This document shows positions 27,819-36,845 of a stretch of 64,000 nt of DNA, piece by piece. The notes beneath the pieces are model-generated. The model was not told where the DNA came from. It worked only from the letters and a program-made list of their open reading frames with translations, and searched no databases. The stretch lies in assembly GCF_000170835.1 (NCBI RefSeq), contig NZ_ABCP01000013.1, positions 1 through 64,000 on the forward strand, in the 5' to 3' direction. The translations under genes and the position numbers were made by a program. The stretch's first letter is position 1. Every line of letters begins with the position of its first letter. Origin of the DNA: Marinobacter algicola DG893. GTDB taxonomy: Bacteria; Pseudomonadota; Gammaproteobacteria; Pseudomonadales; Oleiphilaceae.

Positions 27819-28421
27819 TCAGGCAGTCAGGGTTTCAATGGCCCGTCCGGCCTCTTGCAGGGAATTCTCTTTTCTATCATCCCCCATATTCAGGCCCTCG
27901 GCGTAGACAAAGTGAACGTCCTTGAGGCCGATAAAACCAAGGAAGGATCGAATGAACGGCGTCTGGGAGTCGTTCGGCGTGCCGGCGTACAGGCCGCCGC
28001 GCGCCGCCAGAATGTACACCGGCCGATCTTCCAGCAGGCCAACAGGGCCATTTGCGGTGTATCGGAAGGTGATGCCGGCACGGGCAATGTGGTCGAAATA
28101 GGCTTTCAGCACCGACGGTACACCGAAGTTGTACATCGGCACGCCCATCACAATGACGTCTGCATCGACAATTTCACTGATCAGCAAATCTGAATAATCG
28201 ACAACGCCTTGCTGTGAGCCGTCGCGGTCGTCCGCGTTGGTCAGGAAAGCGCCAAATCGTTCGGCGTCCAGATGCGGTACCGGTTCCGCGGAGAGATCCC
28301 GATAGGTGGTCTGGATGTCGCCATAGGTCTGCCGGAGCTGCTCCAGCGTCTGGCTGACCAGCCTGGATGACTGGCCGTCCTGGCCAAAGATGCTTGCGGT
28401 AATAACGAGAATATTCTTCAT
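27819..28421 (-). CDS. azoR: FMN-dependent NADH-azoreductase
   Basis: 200-residue flavodoxin-like quinone/azo reductase. The FMN-binding N-terminus (ITASIFGQDGQSSRL), the signature PMYNFGVPSVLKAYFDH and AARGGLY are typical. It reduces quinones by two electrons and azo dyes in vitro, so it is probably a detoxification enzyme. GAGG stands before ATG 28421. It is the first gene of a likely operon with pirin. Confidence 0.9.
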   Translation of the reverse strand: MKNILVITASIFGQDGQSSRLVSQTLEQLRQTYGDIQTTYRDLSAEPVPHLDAERFGAFLTNADDRDGSQQGVVDYSDLLISEIVDADVIVMGVPMYNFGVPSVLKAYFDHIARAGITFRYTANGPVGLLEDRPVYILAARGGLYAGTPNDSQTPFIRSFLGFIGLKDVHFVYAEGLNMGDDRKENSLQEAGRAIETLTA

Positions 28422-28531
28422 GTTCAGAGCCTCTTGGTTGATTAGAACGCTATGAGGCTATTGAACTGCGTGACGGGAAAAGATGAAATCGGAGAATCTT
28501 GGAAAGGTTGTTCAGTTAAATTGATCAAGCT

Positions 28532-28558
28532 GGCCTGCGCCCCGATAAGGCGCAGGCC
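28532..28558 (-). terminator. Hairpin downstream of speD
   Basis: GGCCTGCGCC and GGCGCAGGCC form a perfect 10-bp stem with a 7-nt loop, 20 nt after the speD stop. On the minus strand the T run is poor (AGCTTGATCAATTT), so termination efficiency is uncertain. On the plus strand it is followed by GATCTTTTT. Confidence 0.6.
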
Positions 28559-28577
28559 GATCTTTTTGTGCGAGTGA

Positions 28578-29369
28578 CTACTCAACGTTACGGGAGTAGA
28601 AAATCTCCAGCATCTCCCGGCGCAGACGATCCTCGATGGATTGCGCCTCCTGGTGGCCAAGGTCGCTGGCATTGACTCCGAACACATAGTTATCCAGATC
28701 GAAATTCTTGAGCATCATCTTGGTGTGGAACAGGTTTTCCTGATACACGTTGACGTCAATCATCTGGTAGGCGTTCTGGGTGTCTTCGGTCAGGTAGTTC
28801 TGGATCGAGTTGATGTCGTGGTCGATGTAGTGCTTGGTGCCGTCCACATCGCGGGTAAAGCCGCGTACACGATAGTCCACCGTGACCACATCGGAGTCGA
28901 AGCTGTGGATCAGGTAGTTCAGTACTTTCAACGGCGAGATCAAGCCACAGGTCGACACGTCGATATCCGCACGGAAGGTACTGATGCCTTCGTAGGGGTG
29001 GCTCTCCGGGTAGGTATGTACGGTTACGTGGCTTTTGTCCAGGTGGGCCACGATAGCATCCGGCAGAGGGCCTGGTGATTCCTCGTTGTCAGGCTCACCG
29101 TTGCTGAGTTCGTGCTCGGCAATCAGCATGGTCACAGAAGCGCCGTGGGGCTCATAGTCCTGGCGGGCAATATTGAGCACGTTGGCACCGATGATCTTGA
29201 CCACGTCGGTGAGGATCTGGGTCAGGCGTTCGGCATTGTACATCTCATCGATGTAGTCAATGTAGGCTTCACGTTGCTCTTCGGTCTGCGCATAACAGAT
29301 GTCGTAGATGTTGAAGCTCAGTGATTTGGTCAGGTTATTGAAACCATGTAACTGTAGTTTGGTTTCCAT
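28578..29369 (-). CDS. speD: S-adenosylmethionine decarboxylase proenzyme
   Basis: 263-residue long-form (E. coli type) AdoMet decarboxylase supplying aminopropyl groups for spermidine. The self-cleavage site is [17 protein letters not shown], cutting between Lys112 and Ser113 to form the pyruvoyl group. ATG 29369 ([17 protein letters not shown]) matches E. coli SpeD; a TTG five codons earlier is rejected. No spermidine synthase gene lies beside it. The gap to osmC (about 256 bp) holds its promoter region, where no clear box was recognised. Confidence 0.94.
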   Translation of the reverse strand: METKLQLHGFNNLTKSLSFNIYDICYAQTEEQREAYIDYIDEMYNAERLTQILTDVVKIIGANVLNIARQDYEPHGASVTMLIAEHELSNGEPDNEESPGPLPDAIVAHLDKSHVTVHTYPESHPYEGISTFRADIDVSTCGLISPLKVLNYLIHSFDSDVVTVDYRVRGFTRDVDGTKHYIDHDINSIQNYLTEDTQNAYQMIDVNVYQENLFHTKMMLKNFDLDNYVFGVNASDLGHQEAQSIEDRLRREMLEIFYSRNVE

Positions 29370-29625
29370 GTTCAGCCCCCCCAATTGTCTGGAGATGAAT
29401 GTCAGTGGTCATGTCTGTCTGATGCATGCCACCAAGGCCGCCACCGATAACTGACCGGATTGTTTACCTTTTGCGCAGACCGGCGGAGAAGGGTGCGTAT
29501 TATGCACACCGACCTTCAATTTGGGTAGAGTACGGGGCAACATTCTAGCATCCGTAATAACCGCCGGTCGGCCACAGACTAGCAGGCCTCTGTGACCGTG
29601 CTGTGAGAAACTGTTGCTTGCCGGT

Positions 29626-30048
29626 TCAGGCAGTGTCGCGTATCTCATGGCTGTGAGTGATGGCAACGCCCGCCTTTTCCAGCATGATGGATGCAGAGCA
29701 GTATTTCTCGGCCGACAGGCTGACGGCGCGCTTCACCAGATTTTCCTTGAGGTTTTTTCCGGTGACCACGAAATGCAGATGGATACGGGTGAAGACTGCG
29801 GGAACGGCGTCGGCCCGCTCCGCTTCGAGTTCGGCATGGCAGGCGGTCACGTCCTGACGGCTTTTCTGCAGAATGCTCATGACGTCAAAGGACGAGCATC
29901 CCCCCAGCCCCATCAGCATCATTTCCATGGGGCGTGGCCCCAGGTCCTTGCCGCCATGGTCGGGTGGCCCGTCCATTTGCACCGAGTGGCCGCTGCCGCT
30001 GGTTGCCCGGAAGCTGGCGTCGCCGGTCCAGTCAATGGTTGTTTTCAT
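29626..30048 (-). CDS. OsmC/YhfA family peroxide-related protein
   Basis: 140 residues of the OsmC/Ohr fold. The two reactive cysteines are Cys51 (GLGGCSSFDV) and Cys117 (EKYCSASIM). The start at 30048 (MKTTIDWTGDASF) matches family N-termini; an extension to 30102 is rejected. It is the counterpart of E. coli YhfA, which also neighbours crp. The exact peroxide substrate is unknown. It is divergent from crp across a 236-bp gap. Confidence 0.87.
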   Translation of the reverse strand: MKTTIDWTGDASFRATSGSGHSVQMDGPPDHGGKDLGPRPMEMMLMGLGGCSSFDVMSILQKSRQDVTACHAELEAERADAVPAVFTRIHLHFVVTGKNLKENLVKRAVSLSAEKYCSASIMLEKAGVAITHSHEIRDTA

Positions 30049-30166
30049 CTGATTTCGCGCTCCGAGTGGGATATAACGTACGATTGGCAGCGATGCTAGC
30101 ATATTCCCGTTGGCACCAGCAGCCCGCTAAAAGTGGCTCCTTTAATGTGGTCTATACTGTTTCAGG

Positions 30167-30195
30167 TTGCCGAAACCGGGCCATCTTGTTATAAG
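30167..30195 (+). promoter_or_regulatory. Probable crp/vfr promoter
   Basis: TTGCCG (30167-30172) and TATAAG (30190-30195) are 17 nt apart, about 80 nt before the regulator gene. No convincing CRP half-site pair was recognised next to it. Confidence 0.45.
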
Positions 30196-30284
30196 TTGCG
30201 CTCATAATGAATAAACCCGCAGGGAAAGCAGGGTGAATAAAAACATCGGGATCCCGCCAGTACAAAGGAGGCATGACTCGCACT

Positions 30285-30926
30285 ATGGCCACTATCGTCA
30301 AGCCGGTTGAGCAGAAAACCAAGCATCTGGATTATTTTCTTTCGCAATGCCATCGCCGGCGTTACCCTGCCAAAAGCACCATTATTTATGCAGGGGACAA
30401 AAGCGATTCCCTGTTTTACATCGTCAAGGGCTCCGTGACCGTCATTATTGAGGACGACGATGGCCGCGAGATGATCATGGCTTACCTGAACGCTGGGGAT
30501 TTCTTCGGTGAGATGGGGCTGTTCGACAACATGGATTCGCGCAGCGCCTGGGTAAAAGCCAAGACTGAGTGCGAAGTTGCCGAGATCAGCTATACCAAGT
30601 TTCGTGAAATCGCCCAGCAGGACCCGAGGGTTCTGTACTTTATCGGCGAGCAGATGGCTTCGCGCCTGCGCCAGACCACTCGCAAGGTGGGCGATCTTGC
30701 CTTCCTCGACGTCACCGGGCGGGTTGCCCGCACCCTGCTGGATCTGTGCAAGGAACCGGACGCCATGACGCATCCTGATGGCATGCAGATCAAGATCACC
30801 CGTCAGGAGATCGGTCGGATCGTTGGTTGCTCCCGGGAGATGGTCGGGCGGGTTCTGAAAACCCTCGAAGATCAGGGCCTGGTGCGAGTCAAGGGCAAGA
30901 CCATGGTGGTGTACGGTACCCGCTGA
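30285..30926 (+). CDS. crp: CRP/Vfr-type cAMP-responsive regulator
   Basis: 213-residue cyclic-nucleotide regulator very close to P. aeruginosa Vfr. It has the cAMP-binding beta-roll with [10 protein letters not shown] and RSAWVKAK (phosphate-binding Arg-Ser-Ala), then the C-helix and a helix-turn-helix containing [20 protein letters not shown]. Two ATG codons compete: 30273 lies only one base after AAAGGAGG and 30285 lies 13 bases after. The second is chosen because it gives the Vfr length, but the choice is open. A strong terminator follows. Confidence 0.9.
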   Translation: MATIVKPVEQKTKHLDYFLSQCHRRRYPAKSTIIYAGDKSDSLFYIVKGSVTVIIEDDDGREMIMAYLNAGDFFGEMGLFDNMDSRSAWVKAKTECEVAEISYTKFREIAQQDPRVLYFIGEQMASRLRQTTRKVGDLAFLDVTGRVARTLLDLCKEPDAMTHPDGMQIKITRQEIGRIVGCSREMVGRVLKTLEDQGLVRVKGKTMVVYGTR

Positions 30927-30948
30927 GCGCGGTTGTCATCATCCCTTA

Positions 30949-30977
30949 GAAAGGCCGCTGGAATCAGCGGCCTTTTT
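30949..30977. terminator. Terminator after crp
   Basis: A perfect 10-bp stem AAGGCCGCTG/CAGCGGCCTT with a GAAT loop is followed by TTT. It sits between crp and a convergent hydrolase gene. Confidence 0.85.
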
Positions 30978-30993
30978 CGTTGTCGGGGACAGC

Positions 30994-31875
30994 TCAGGAA
31001 TGTGCGGCCACGAACGTGTGAACGGCCCGAGATACAGCTTCGGGTTCTGTCAGTGGCGCCCAATGGGTTGTGTTCAGCTCTTGCAGGGTTAGTTTCCCGG
31101 TCCAACGAGCCAGGTGCTCATTCAGTTGAGGGCGTACATAGGCGTCTCTGGTCGGGATGATTACCTGGACCGGGCAGCGGGCCATACGGGACTGCGGTCG
31201 CAGCAATCTGGTCAGGAAGTTCGCCCGATAGAGCTTGACCCCATACAGCCCGTCGGATTTCTGGGATGCACTGAACCTGGCATCGGCAATGTGCTCATGA
31301 TGCTTCAGGTACCCTGGCCAGAGCCTGTCAAGACCGGCTTTCCAGACCATTTCCGGGATTACCGGCACCTGGAACAGAAATACGTACCAGGAGCTTGTGA
31401 GTTGCTGGAGTACTTTCGCCGCCCCTGCCAATCCGGGTGTTTCCAGTTGTTTCCTGAGCCAGAAGCCGACGTGATCCAGGCAGGGGCCGGAAATGGAGGT
31501 GTAAGAGCGAATGCGATCCCGCAAGGGCTCACCGGTGACGGATTCCCAACTCTGGATTGACCCCCAGTCATGTGCGATCAGGTGGAACTCGCGACCGGGG
31601 ATCAGGGTGTCGACCACCGCTTGGAGATCGTCGGCCAGCAAGGCGAGGCGGTAATCACGGGTTTTTCGGGGCTTGTCGGACTCGCCGGCACCACGGACAT
31701 CGTAACGGATCACCAGATACTCCTGGCTCAAGGCGGCGCTGACCTTGTCCCAGACCCGAAGATTGTCCGGGTAACCATGGACCAACACCAACGGCGTGGA
31801 GTCGGGATGGCCTTCGGTAACGGCATGGATAGCGAGCCCGCCGCTTCTGACCCAGTGTGTTCGATGGTTGCCCAC
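30994..31875 (-). CDS. Alpha/beta hydrolase, epoxide hydrolase-like
   Basis: 293-residue alpha/beta hydrolase. The oxyanion-hole motif HGYPDNLRVWD is near residue 34. The nucleophile elbow is AHDWGS, with Asp rather than Ser, as in epoxide hydrolases and haloalkane dehalogenases. A downstream Asp (PTRDAYV) and the catalytic His in NTTHWAPL complete the set. The start is a GTG at 31875; no better in-frame start was found. In some actinobacteria and proteobacteria such domains are fused or paired with short-chain dehydrogenases, but none is adjacent here. The substrate is unknown. Confidence 0.8.
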   Translation of the reverse strand: MGNHRTHWVRSGGLAIHAVTEGHPDSTPLVLVHGYPDNLRVWDKVSAALSQEYLVIRYDVRGAGESDKPRKTRDYRLALLADDLQAVVDTLIPGREFHLIAHDWGSIQSWESVTGEPLRDRIRSYTSISGPCLDHVGFWLRKQLETPGLAGAAKVLQQLTSSWYVFLFQVPVIPEMVWKAGLDRLWPGYLKHHEHIADARFSASQKSDGLYGVKLYRANFLTRLLRPQSRMARCPVQVIIPTRDAYVRPQLNEHLARWTGKLTLQELNTTHWAPLTEPEAVSRAVHTFVAAHS

Positions 31876-31920
31876 GATGAATACCTGCCCGGTGGTTGAG
31901 AATCAGGTAAGGGTAACCAT

Positions 31921-31951
31921 CCTGGCCCCGCCTTCGGATGGCAAGGCGGGC
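31921..31951 (-). other. Stem-loop after modC
   Basis: TGGCCCGCCTT pairs with AAGGCGGGGCCA (one bulged G) around a 7-nt loop, between modC and the hydrolase gene on the same strand. There is no T run, so this may protect the mod message 3' end or act as a weak attenuator rather than a full terminator. Confidence 0.5.
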
Positions 31952-31971
31952 CAAATACCGGGCCAGAAGTG

Positions 31972-33048
31972 TCAGTCCACAAGCGCCACGGATTTTATTT
32001 GCATCCAAACGTTCTTGCCGGGTGCAAGTGCGAGCTGGTCTACGGCCCGGGTGGTCAGTCTCGATAACAGCGGCGTTGGGCCTGCCAGCAACCTTACAAG
32101 GCTGACGCCCGGCGCCACATCCGGATCGACCTGATCGATGATGGCCGGAACCAGATTCTGGATGCTCTGGTCGGAATGTTCGGCCAGTGCGAGACTGATA
32201 TCCCGCGCCAGGACCTGCACTCGAACCCTGTCTCCGGGGGTCAGCCGGTCATCCTGACGTAACCACAGTTGGCCGCCGTCGAACTGGAACAGCGCCAGAT
32301 GCCAGCGCGGGTCCAGATGGTCGATCCGCCCTTCCAGAAGAACCCCGGCGTCATCTTCCAGCCGAAAGGGGTTGTTGGTGCGAGCGAGCGTTTCCTGCAG
32401 CGGTCCCTGCGCTACCACCCGGCCATCCTCCATCATCACGATATGGTCAGCCAGGCGGGCGACCTCTGGCGTGGAGTGGGATACGTAGATGATGGGGATT
32501 GCGAGAGTGTCCCGCAGCCGTTCCAGGTAGGGCAGGATGTCCTGTTTGCTGGCGCGGTCCAGAGCAGACAGCGGCTCATCCATGAGCAACAGTCGTGGGC
32601 TGGTCAGCAGCGCCCGCGCAATCGCGACCCGCTGGCGCTCCCCGCCGGACAATCCGGCAGGCATACGGGCCAGGTGAGATTCCAGGCCAAGCCAGCGAAC
32701 GGCATCGTCGAATTCGATCTGACGTTCGCTGGCGGGAATGCGACGGTAGCCGAATTCCAGGTTCTTGCGTACGTTCAGGTGGGGGAATAGTTGGGTTTCC
32801 TGGAATACGTAGGCCAGGGGGCGCTTGTGTACCGGCCGGAAGAACTCTTCAGTCTGCCAGGGTTCGCCCAGAACGGTCATGGTCCCGGGAGCGTTCTGAA
32901 GGCCTGCCATGCAACGAAGCAGCGTGGTCTTGCCGCAACCGGAATGCCCGAACAGGGCGGTAATGCCAGTACTCGGGAGGGTCAGGTCTACGTCCAGGTC
33001 GAATCCCGGAAATGCACAACGGAAGCGGGCATGGATGGTGGTGGTCAT
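31972..33048 (-). CDS. modC: Molybdate ABC transporter ATP-binding protein
   Basis: 358-residue ATPase with Walker A GHSGCGKTT, signature LSGGERQRV, Walker B LLLMDEPLSALD and the switch His (VSHST). The C-terminal 70 residues form a TOBE/Mop-like molybdate-sensing domain (VLARDISLALAEHSDQSIQN and onward). The start overlaps the modB stop by 4 bp. It powers molybdate import for molybdoenzymes. Confidence 0.93.
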   Translation of the reverse strand: MTTTIHARFRCAFPGFDLDVDLTLPSTGITALFGHSGCGKTTLLRCMAGLQNAPGTMTVLGEPWQTEEFFRPVHKRPLAYVFQETQLFPHLNVRKNLEFGYRRIPASERQIEFDDAVRWLGLESHLARMPAGLSGGERQRVAIARALLTSPRLLLMDEPLSALDRASKQDILPYLERLRDTLAIPIIYVSHSTPEVARLADHIVMMEDGRVVAQGPLQETLARTNNPFRLEDDAGVLLEGRIDHLDPRWHLALFQFDGGQLWLRQDDRLTPGDRVRVQVLARDISLALAEHSDQSIQNLVPAIIDQVDPDVAPGVSLVRLLAGPTPLLSRLTTRAVDQLALAPGKNVWMQIKSVALVD

Positions 33049-33725
33049 CTGAGAGCTCCCGCGCGGGCTTTGCCATTAAGCGCGTAGAGGGTCACCAGAA
33101 CCACAAAGGAGAACACCACCATGCCGGCGGACAGCCAGTGGGCCTGAGCGTACTCAAGGGATTCCACGTGGTCGTAGATGGCCACCGACAACACCTTGGT
33201 TTCACCCGGAATGTTGCCACCGATCATCAGGATCACGCCGAACTCACCGATGGTGTGGGCGAAGGTCAGTACGGACGCGGTCAGGAATCCGTTTCTTGCC
33301 AGGGGGACAGCGATAAACAGGAAACGCTCCCACGGAGCGGCTCGAAGGGTTGAGGCGGCTTCCATGAACCCTTCGCCCACGGCCTCAAAGGCATTCTGCA
33401 AAGGTTGAACGGTGAATGGCAGGGAGTATATGACCGACGCCACCACCAGGCCCTCAAAGGTAAATGGCAACAGGCCAATGCCCAGGGACTGTGTCATCTG
33501 GCCAACCCAGCCATCGGGCCCCATCACCAGCAACAGGTAGAAACCGAGAACGGTCGGTGGCAGCACCAGGGGCAAGGCGACGATCGCTGCAACCGGTTGA
33601 CGCAGCCAGCGCCGGGAGCGGGCCAGCCACCAGGCGATGGGCGTGCCTATAAGCAGAAGCAGCAATGTGGTCGTCGTCGCCAGCCTGAGCGTCAGCCAGA
33701 CCGGGTCCCAGTAGGTTTCAATCAT
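33045..33725 (-). CDS. modB: Molybdate ABC transporter permease
   Basis: 226-residue permease with about five to six membrane segments and the cytoplasmic EAA-type loop (EAASTLRAAPWERFLFIAVPLARNG) that docks onto ModC. Its ATG overlaps the modA stop by one base (TGATG), so translation is coupled. Confidence 0.93.
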   Translation of the reverse strand: MIETYWDPVWLTLRLATTTTLLLLLIGTPIAWWLARSRRWLRQPVAAIVALPLVLPPTVLGFYLLLVMGPDGWVGQMTQSLGIGLLPFTFEGLVVASVIYSLPFTVQPLQNAFEAVGEGFMEAASTLRAAPWERFLFIAVPLARNGFLTASVLTFAHTIGEFGVILMIGGNIPGETKVLSVAIYDHVESLEYAQAHWLSAGMVVFSFVVLVTLYALNGKARAGALR

Positions 33726-34525
33726 CAGTCAGCCGTGTCGTAAGCGGGGTCATAACCATGGCCCCGGATGATGGCGATGGCCGTGTTCGATTTCAGGAAG
33801 TCCATCCAGGCCAGGGCTGCCTCATTGCTGATTCCCCGGTTCAAAAGAATAGCCTGTTGGTCAATGGGTTGGTAATAGTCCTGGGGCACATTCCATAATG
33901 TGCCTTCCTTGTCGTCCCAGGATGTTACCTGCGACAGGGCCACAAAGCCGGCCTGGGCGTTGCGGCTGACCACAAACTGAAAGGCCTGGGCGATGGAGTC
34001 GCCACGAACGAGCTTCGCCTGCAGTGCCTGCCAATGGCCCAAATGTTCCAGAACCTGCTGTGCTGCAAGGCCATAGGGCGCGGTCTTCGGGTTTGCCATG
34101 GCCAGCCGTGAGAATGCCTGTTGGGCCAGGTAGCTCTCTGCGTCCCCGAAAGCGCCCGGGGTCGGGCTCCAGAGCACCAGCTTCCCCCGGGCATAGGTGA
34201 AGCGCGTATTGGGGACGCCGGCCTGGGCCTTCTCAATAAGCGCCGGCCTGCGTGCATCTGCGGCCATGAACACGTCGAAGGGTGCACCGTTTCTGATCTG
34301 GGCGTACAGCTTGCCGGTGGACCCGAAGCTGGCTGAAACCGTGTGGCCGGTCTCGCCTTCAAACTGTTTGGCCAGTTCGCGGGTGGTATCGGTGAAATTG
34401 GCGGCAACACCGAGGCTGACTTCACCGGCCAGGGCCGGGAGGCTGGCTATTGAGAAAAACAGCAGCGTGGCAATGTGTAAGAGACAGGCTCTTGGCGGAT
34501 GATCCGTTGACGTGGGTTGGTACAT
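33725..34525 (-). CDS. modA: Molybdate-binding periplasmic protein
   Basis: 266-residue binding protein with an N-terminal hydrophobic signal (cut after SLPALAG or nearby) and the ModA core: VAANFTDTTRELAKQFE, SFGSTGKLYAQI, PFDVFMAAD. It binds molybdate or tungstate and is first in the modABC operon. No clear ModE palindrome was recognised upstream. The only good initiator is ATG 34525, and no strong ribosome site stands before it. An SDR gene remnant lies 23 nt upstream on the same strand. Confidence 0.92.
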   Translation of the reverse strand: MYQPTSTDHPPRACLLHIATLLFFSIASLPALAGEVSLGVAANFTDTTRELAKQFEGETGHTVSASFGSTGKLYAQIRNGAPFDVFMAADARRPALIEKAQAGVPNTRFTYARGKLVLWSPTPGAFGDAESYLAQQAFSRLAMANPKTAPYGLAAQQVLEHLGHWQALQAKLVRGDSIAQAFQFVVSRNAQAGFVALSQVTSWDDKEGTLWNVPQDYYQPIDQQAILLNRGISNEAALAWMDFLKSNTAIAIIRGHGYDPAYDTAD

Positions 34526-34548
34526 AACCGTTTTCAGTGACTCCAGGT

Positions 34549-34707
34549 TCAGTTCTGCTTGCGCGCCAACTTAAACATCATCTCGGGAGCGACATGCTTA
34601 ACCCAAAGCGCTGCCACTCCCGCGCCGAAGGCAGACCTATCGGCTGCCAGGGCGTCACCCATGCCTGACGAGGCGCCGGTGATCCACACGACTCTGTTGG
34701 TGAACAT
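34549..34707 (-). pseudogene. Internally deleted short-chain dehydrogenase remnant
   Basis: A 52-codon frame reads MFTNRVVWITGASSGMGDAL, the cofactor-binding N-terminus of a short-chain dehydrogenase (TGxxxGxG). About seven residues later it jumps to a C-terminal-looking tail (VAALWVKHVAPEMMFKLARK, QN, stop). The whole catalytic middle, including the Ser and YxxxK positions, is missing. The simplest reading is an in-frame internal deletion of about 200 codons that left both ends in one frame. The first part is certain as an SDR motif. The origin of the tail is inferred from its resemblance to SDR C-termini ending in basic helices. Confidence 0.7.
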
Positions 34708-34771
34708 GGGATTGCTCCGATTAGTTGGGTGGCATTGATCTTAGCGCCCCGGGCTGGTCGGCGTCATGTTT

Positions 34772-35689
34772 TTACACGCCGGAGTCTGTCTCGGTACGCA
34801 GGCAGTCGAGGATGTGGTGCCAGACCTCGTCAACATTGGTTTCATTGACCAGTTCGTGACGGGCGCCGGGAAATAGACTGTCGGAGGCAACGAGCAGACC
34901 GGCGCCACGAAGGTCGGCAACATGCCGGTTGAAACCACGTCCCATCTCGCCAACCGGGTCGCGGTCACCGGCTAGCAGGTGGATCGGGAGATCTTCGCGC
35001 CATGATCTTGGGTTGATGGTCAGCATGCCGCTGATGAAGTCGGACCATAGGCCGGCTGTGCAGGGGAAGCCGCAGAGAGGGTCTCTCAGGTAACGGTCCA
35101 CCTGTTGCGTGTCGCGGCTAAGCCAGTCATGGCTGGTGCGATTGGGGGAGAACGCCTTGTTGAAGGCACCGAAGGTCATCTTGTCGATCAGGCGGCTGTG
35201 GTGGCGTTTCCCGCGCAATGCCCGGATAGAGCGGACCAGTGCCAGGGAGGTCCGCAACTTTGGCTTGTCGATACGATTGGTCGCGCAGAGGATCAGTCTG
35301 TCGATCTCGTCACCATACTGCTGGGTGAAGGCCTGGGCGATGAACGAACCCATGCTGTGGCCGAACAGCGTTAGCGGGAGGTCGGGGTGTTGCTTTCTGG
35401 CGTGGACAACGACTTGCTGCAGGTCGTCCACCACCTTCTGCCAGCCCTTCTGGTCGGCGTAATGGCCAAGATCGGTCTCGGGGCAATGTGGGCCATGGCC
35501 TCGATGCTGGATCGCAATCACCGACACCCCCTGTTGGTTCAGCCAGAGCGCCAGAGGCTGGTAGCGAGCTGCATGCTCCGCCATACCGTGGGCAATCACC
35601 AGCACGGCCGACGGGGTCTCCGCCGCCCACGACAGCAACGGGATTCGATGGTGATCGGGGCTGTTGATGAAGCTTTCCTGCAGATCCAT
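34772..35689 (-). CDS. Alpha/beta hydrolase, monoacylglycerol lipase-like
   Basis: 305-residue serine hydrolase of the lysophospholipase/monoacylglycerol lipase family: HGMAEHAARY (oxyanion hole), nucleophile GHSMGS, acid Asp in AGDRDPVG and His in GARHELVNE. The start at 35689 (MDLQESFINSPD) is chosen over an extension to 35809 that would overlap the neighbouring desaturase gene. It is probably cytoplasmic, since no signal peptide is seen. It could release fatty acids from monoglycerides or lysolipids; the substrate is not determined. Confidence 0.83.
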   Translation of the reverse strand: MDLQESFINSPDHHRIPLLSWAAETPSAVLVIAHGMAEHAARYQPLALWLNQQGVSVIAIQHRGHGPHCPETDLGHYADQKGWQKVVDDLQQVVVHARKQHPDLPLTLFGHSMGSFIAQAFTQQYGDEIDRLILCATNRIDKPKLRTSLALVRSIRALRGKRHHSRLIDKMTFGAFNKAFSPNRTSHDWLSRDTQQVDRYLRDPLCGFPCTAGLWSDFISGMLTINPRSWREDLPIHLLAGDRDPVGEMGRGFNRHVADLRGAGLLVASDSLFPGARHELVNETNVDEVWHHILDCLRTETDSGV

Positions 35690-35787
35690 GTTGGTCGATT
35701 CCGGGCGGGTTGTTGGCGTAAACGGGAGTCTAGCCGGAAATCGAGCCTCAATGTGAGACAAAGCCGGAAAATCCGAGTTTTGTGGTG

Positions 35788-36711
35788 CTAGTCGGCGTCC
35801 CGGTCCCATTCAGGTGGTTTCCACAGGTGCTTCAGGCGGGATTGCAGGCCACCTGGTCGGGCCATGGCCCGGAACAGGTCCACGTACTCGTGGGTCCATA
35901 GCACCAGCAGGTTCCTGGAGTGTACCGGTCGGGTAATGCCGTACTCCGGTGGTGCCTGTTCGTTCTCGGCGACAAAGGTGCCGAACAATCGGTCCCAGAC
36001 AATCAGGGTGCCACCATAGTTGCGGTCGATATAGCCGGGATTGCGGCCATGGTGAACCCGGTGATGGCTGGGGGTGTTGAACACGGTTTCCACCCAGCCC
36101 GGCAGCTTGCCAACCAACGTGGTGTGAATAAAGAACTGGTACACCAGTGACAGGGCATACGCCACGCCGATCCATACCGGATTGAAACCGATCAACGCCA
36201 GGGGCAAATAGAACAGCCACATGCCGTTGAAAATATTGGTGGCGTTTTGGCGCATGGCGGTGGAGAAGTTCATGCGCTCGGAGGAATGGTGGACCACATG
36301 GGCGGCCCAGAACCAACGTATGCGGTGGCTGGAACGGTGCATCCAGTAAAAACAGAAATCGACCCCGAGAAACGTCAAAAGGCCCGTTGCCCAGTTCAGC
36401 TCCAGGTCCAGCAGGCGATGGTGGTAGAGAAACGCGTATACGGGAAAGGCAATCAGGCCCGCGAACAGCAACTCTGTCAGTTGGTAGCCTGCACCCAGGG
36501 CAAAATTCCGCAGGGCTTCCGGTACGTCCATGCGCGTGGGGTCGTGGCGAATCCGCAGGTACTCCCACACGGTAACGGCAATAAATACCGGCGTAGCGAC
36601 AACGAATATCAGTTGTCGTTCGTCCAGTGCCAGCCAGGGGGCGAGGGCGTTCCATAGGGGCAGCAACCCGCTCTCCTCGAGAACCGCCATCATCATGTCC
36701 ATTAATGCCAT
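35788..36711 (-). CDS. Sterol desaturase/fatty acid hydroxylase family protein
   Basis: 307-residue integral membrane di-iron enzyme. The histidine clusters HRSSHR, HVVHHSSE and HHRVHHGRN are intact, with membrane spans before and between them. The start at 36711 (MALMDMMMAVLEE) is preferred; an extension to 36810 would cover the promoter gap. The family hydroxylates or desaturates lipid acyl chains. The actual lipid is unknown. It is divergent from an AraC regulator that may control it. Confidence 0.86.
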   Translation of the reverse strand: MALMDMMMAVLEESGLLPLWNALAPWLALDERQLIFVVATPVFIAVTVWEYLRIRHDPTRMDVPEALRNFALGAGYQLTELLFAGLIAFPVYAFLYHHRLLDLELNWATGLLTFLGVDFCFYWMHRSSHRIRWFWAAHVVHHSSERMNFSTAMRQNATNIFNGMWLFYLPLALIGFNPVWIGVAYALSLVYQFFIHTTLVGKLPGWVETVFNTPSHHRVHHGRNPGYIDRNYGGTLIVWDRLFGTFVAENEQAPPEYGITRPVHSRNLLVLWTHEYVDLFRAMARPGGLQSRLKHLWKPPEWDRDAD

Positions 36712-36845
36712 GGTGTAACCGTATTGTGATTGTAGGTGTGACTGTATTTTGCGCCGATGGTGACGCCATAAATTGACAATAAACGCCACGAAATTGATGA
36801 TTAATGCCAACAGTGAATGACGCGGTGTGTGGAGGGCTGTGAACC

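Noticed and set aside
34490..34560. ModE operator upstream of modA
   Set aside because: A partial CGGTTATGTA-like string is present, but no two-fold symmetric site could be supported.
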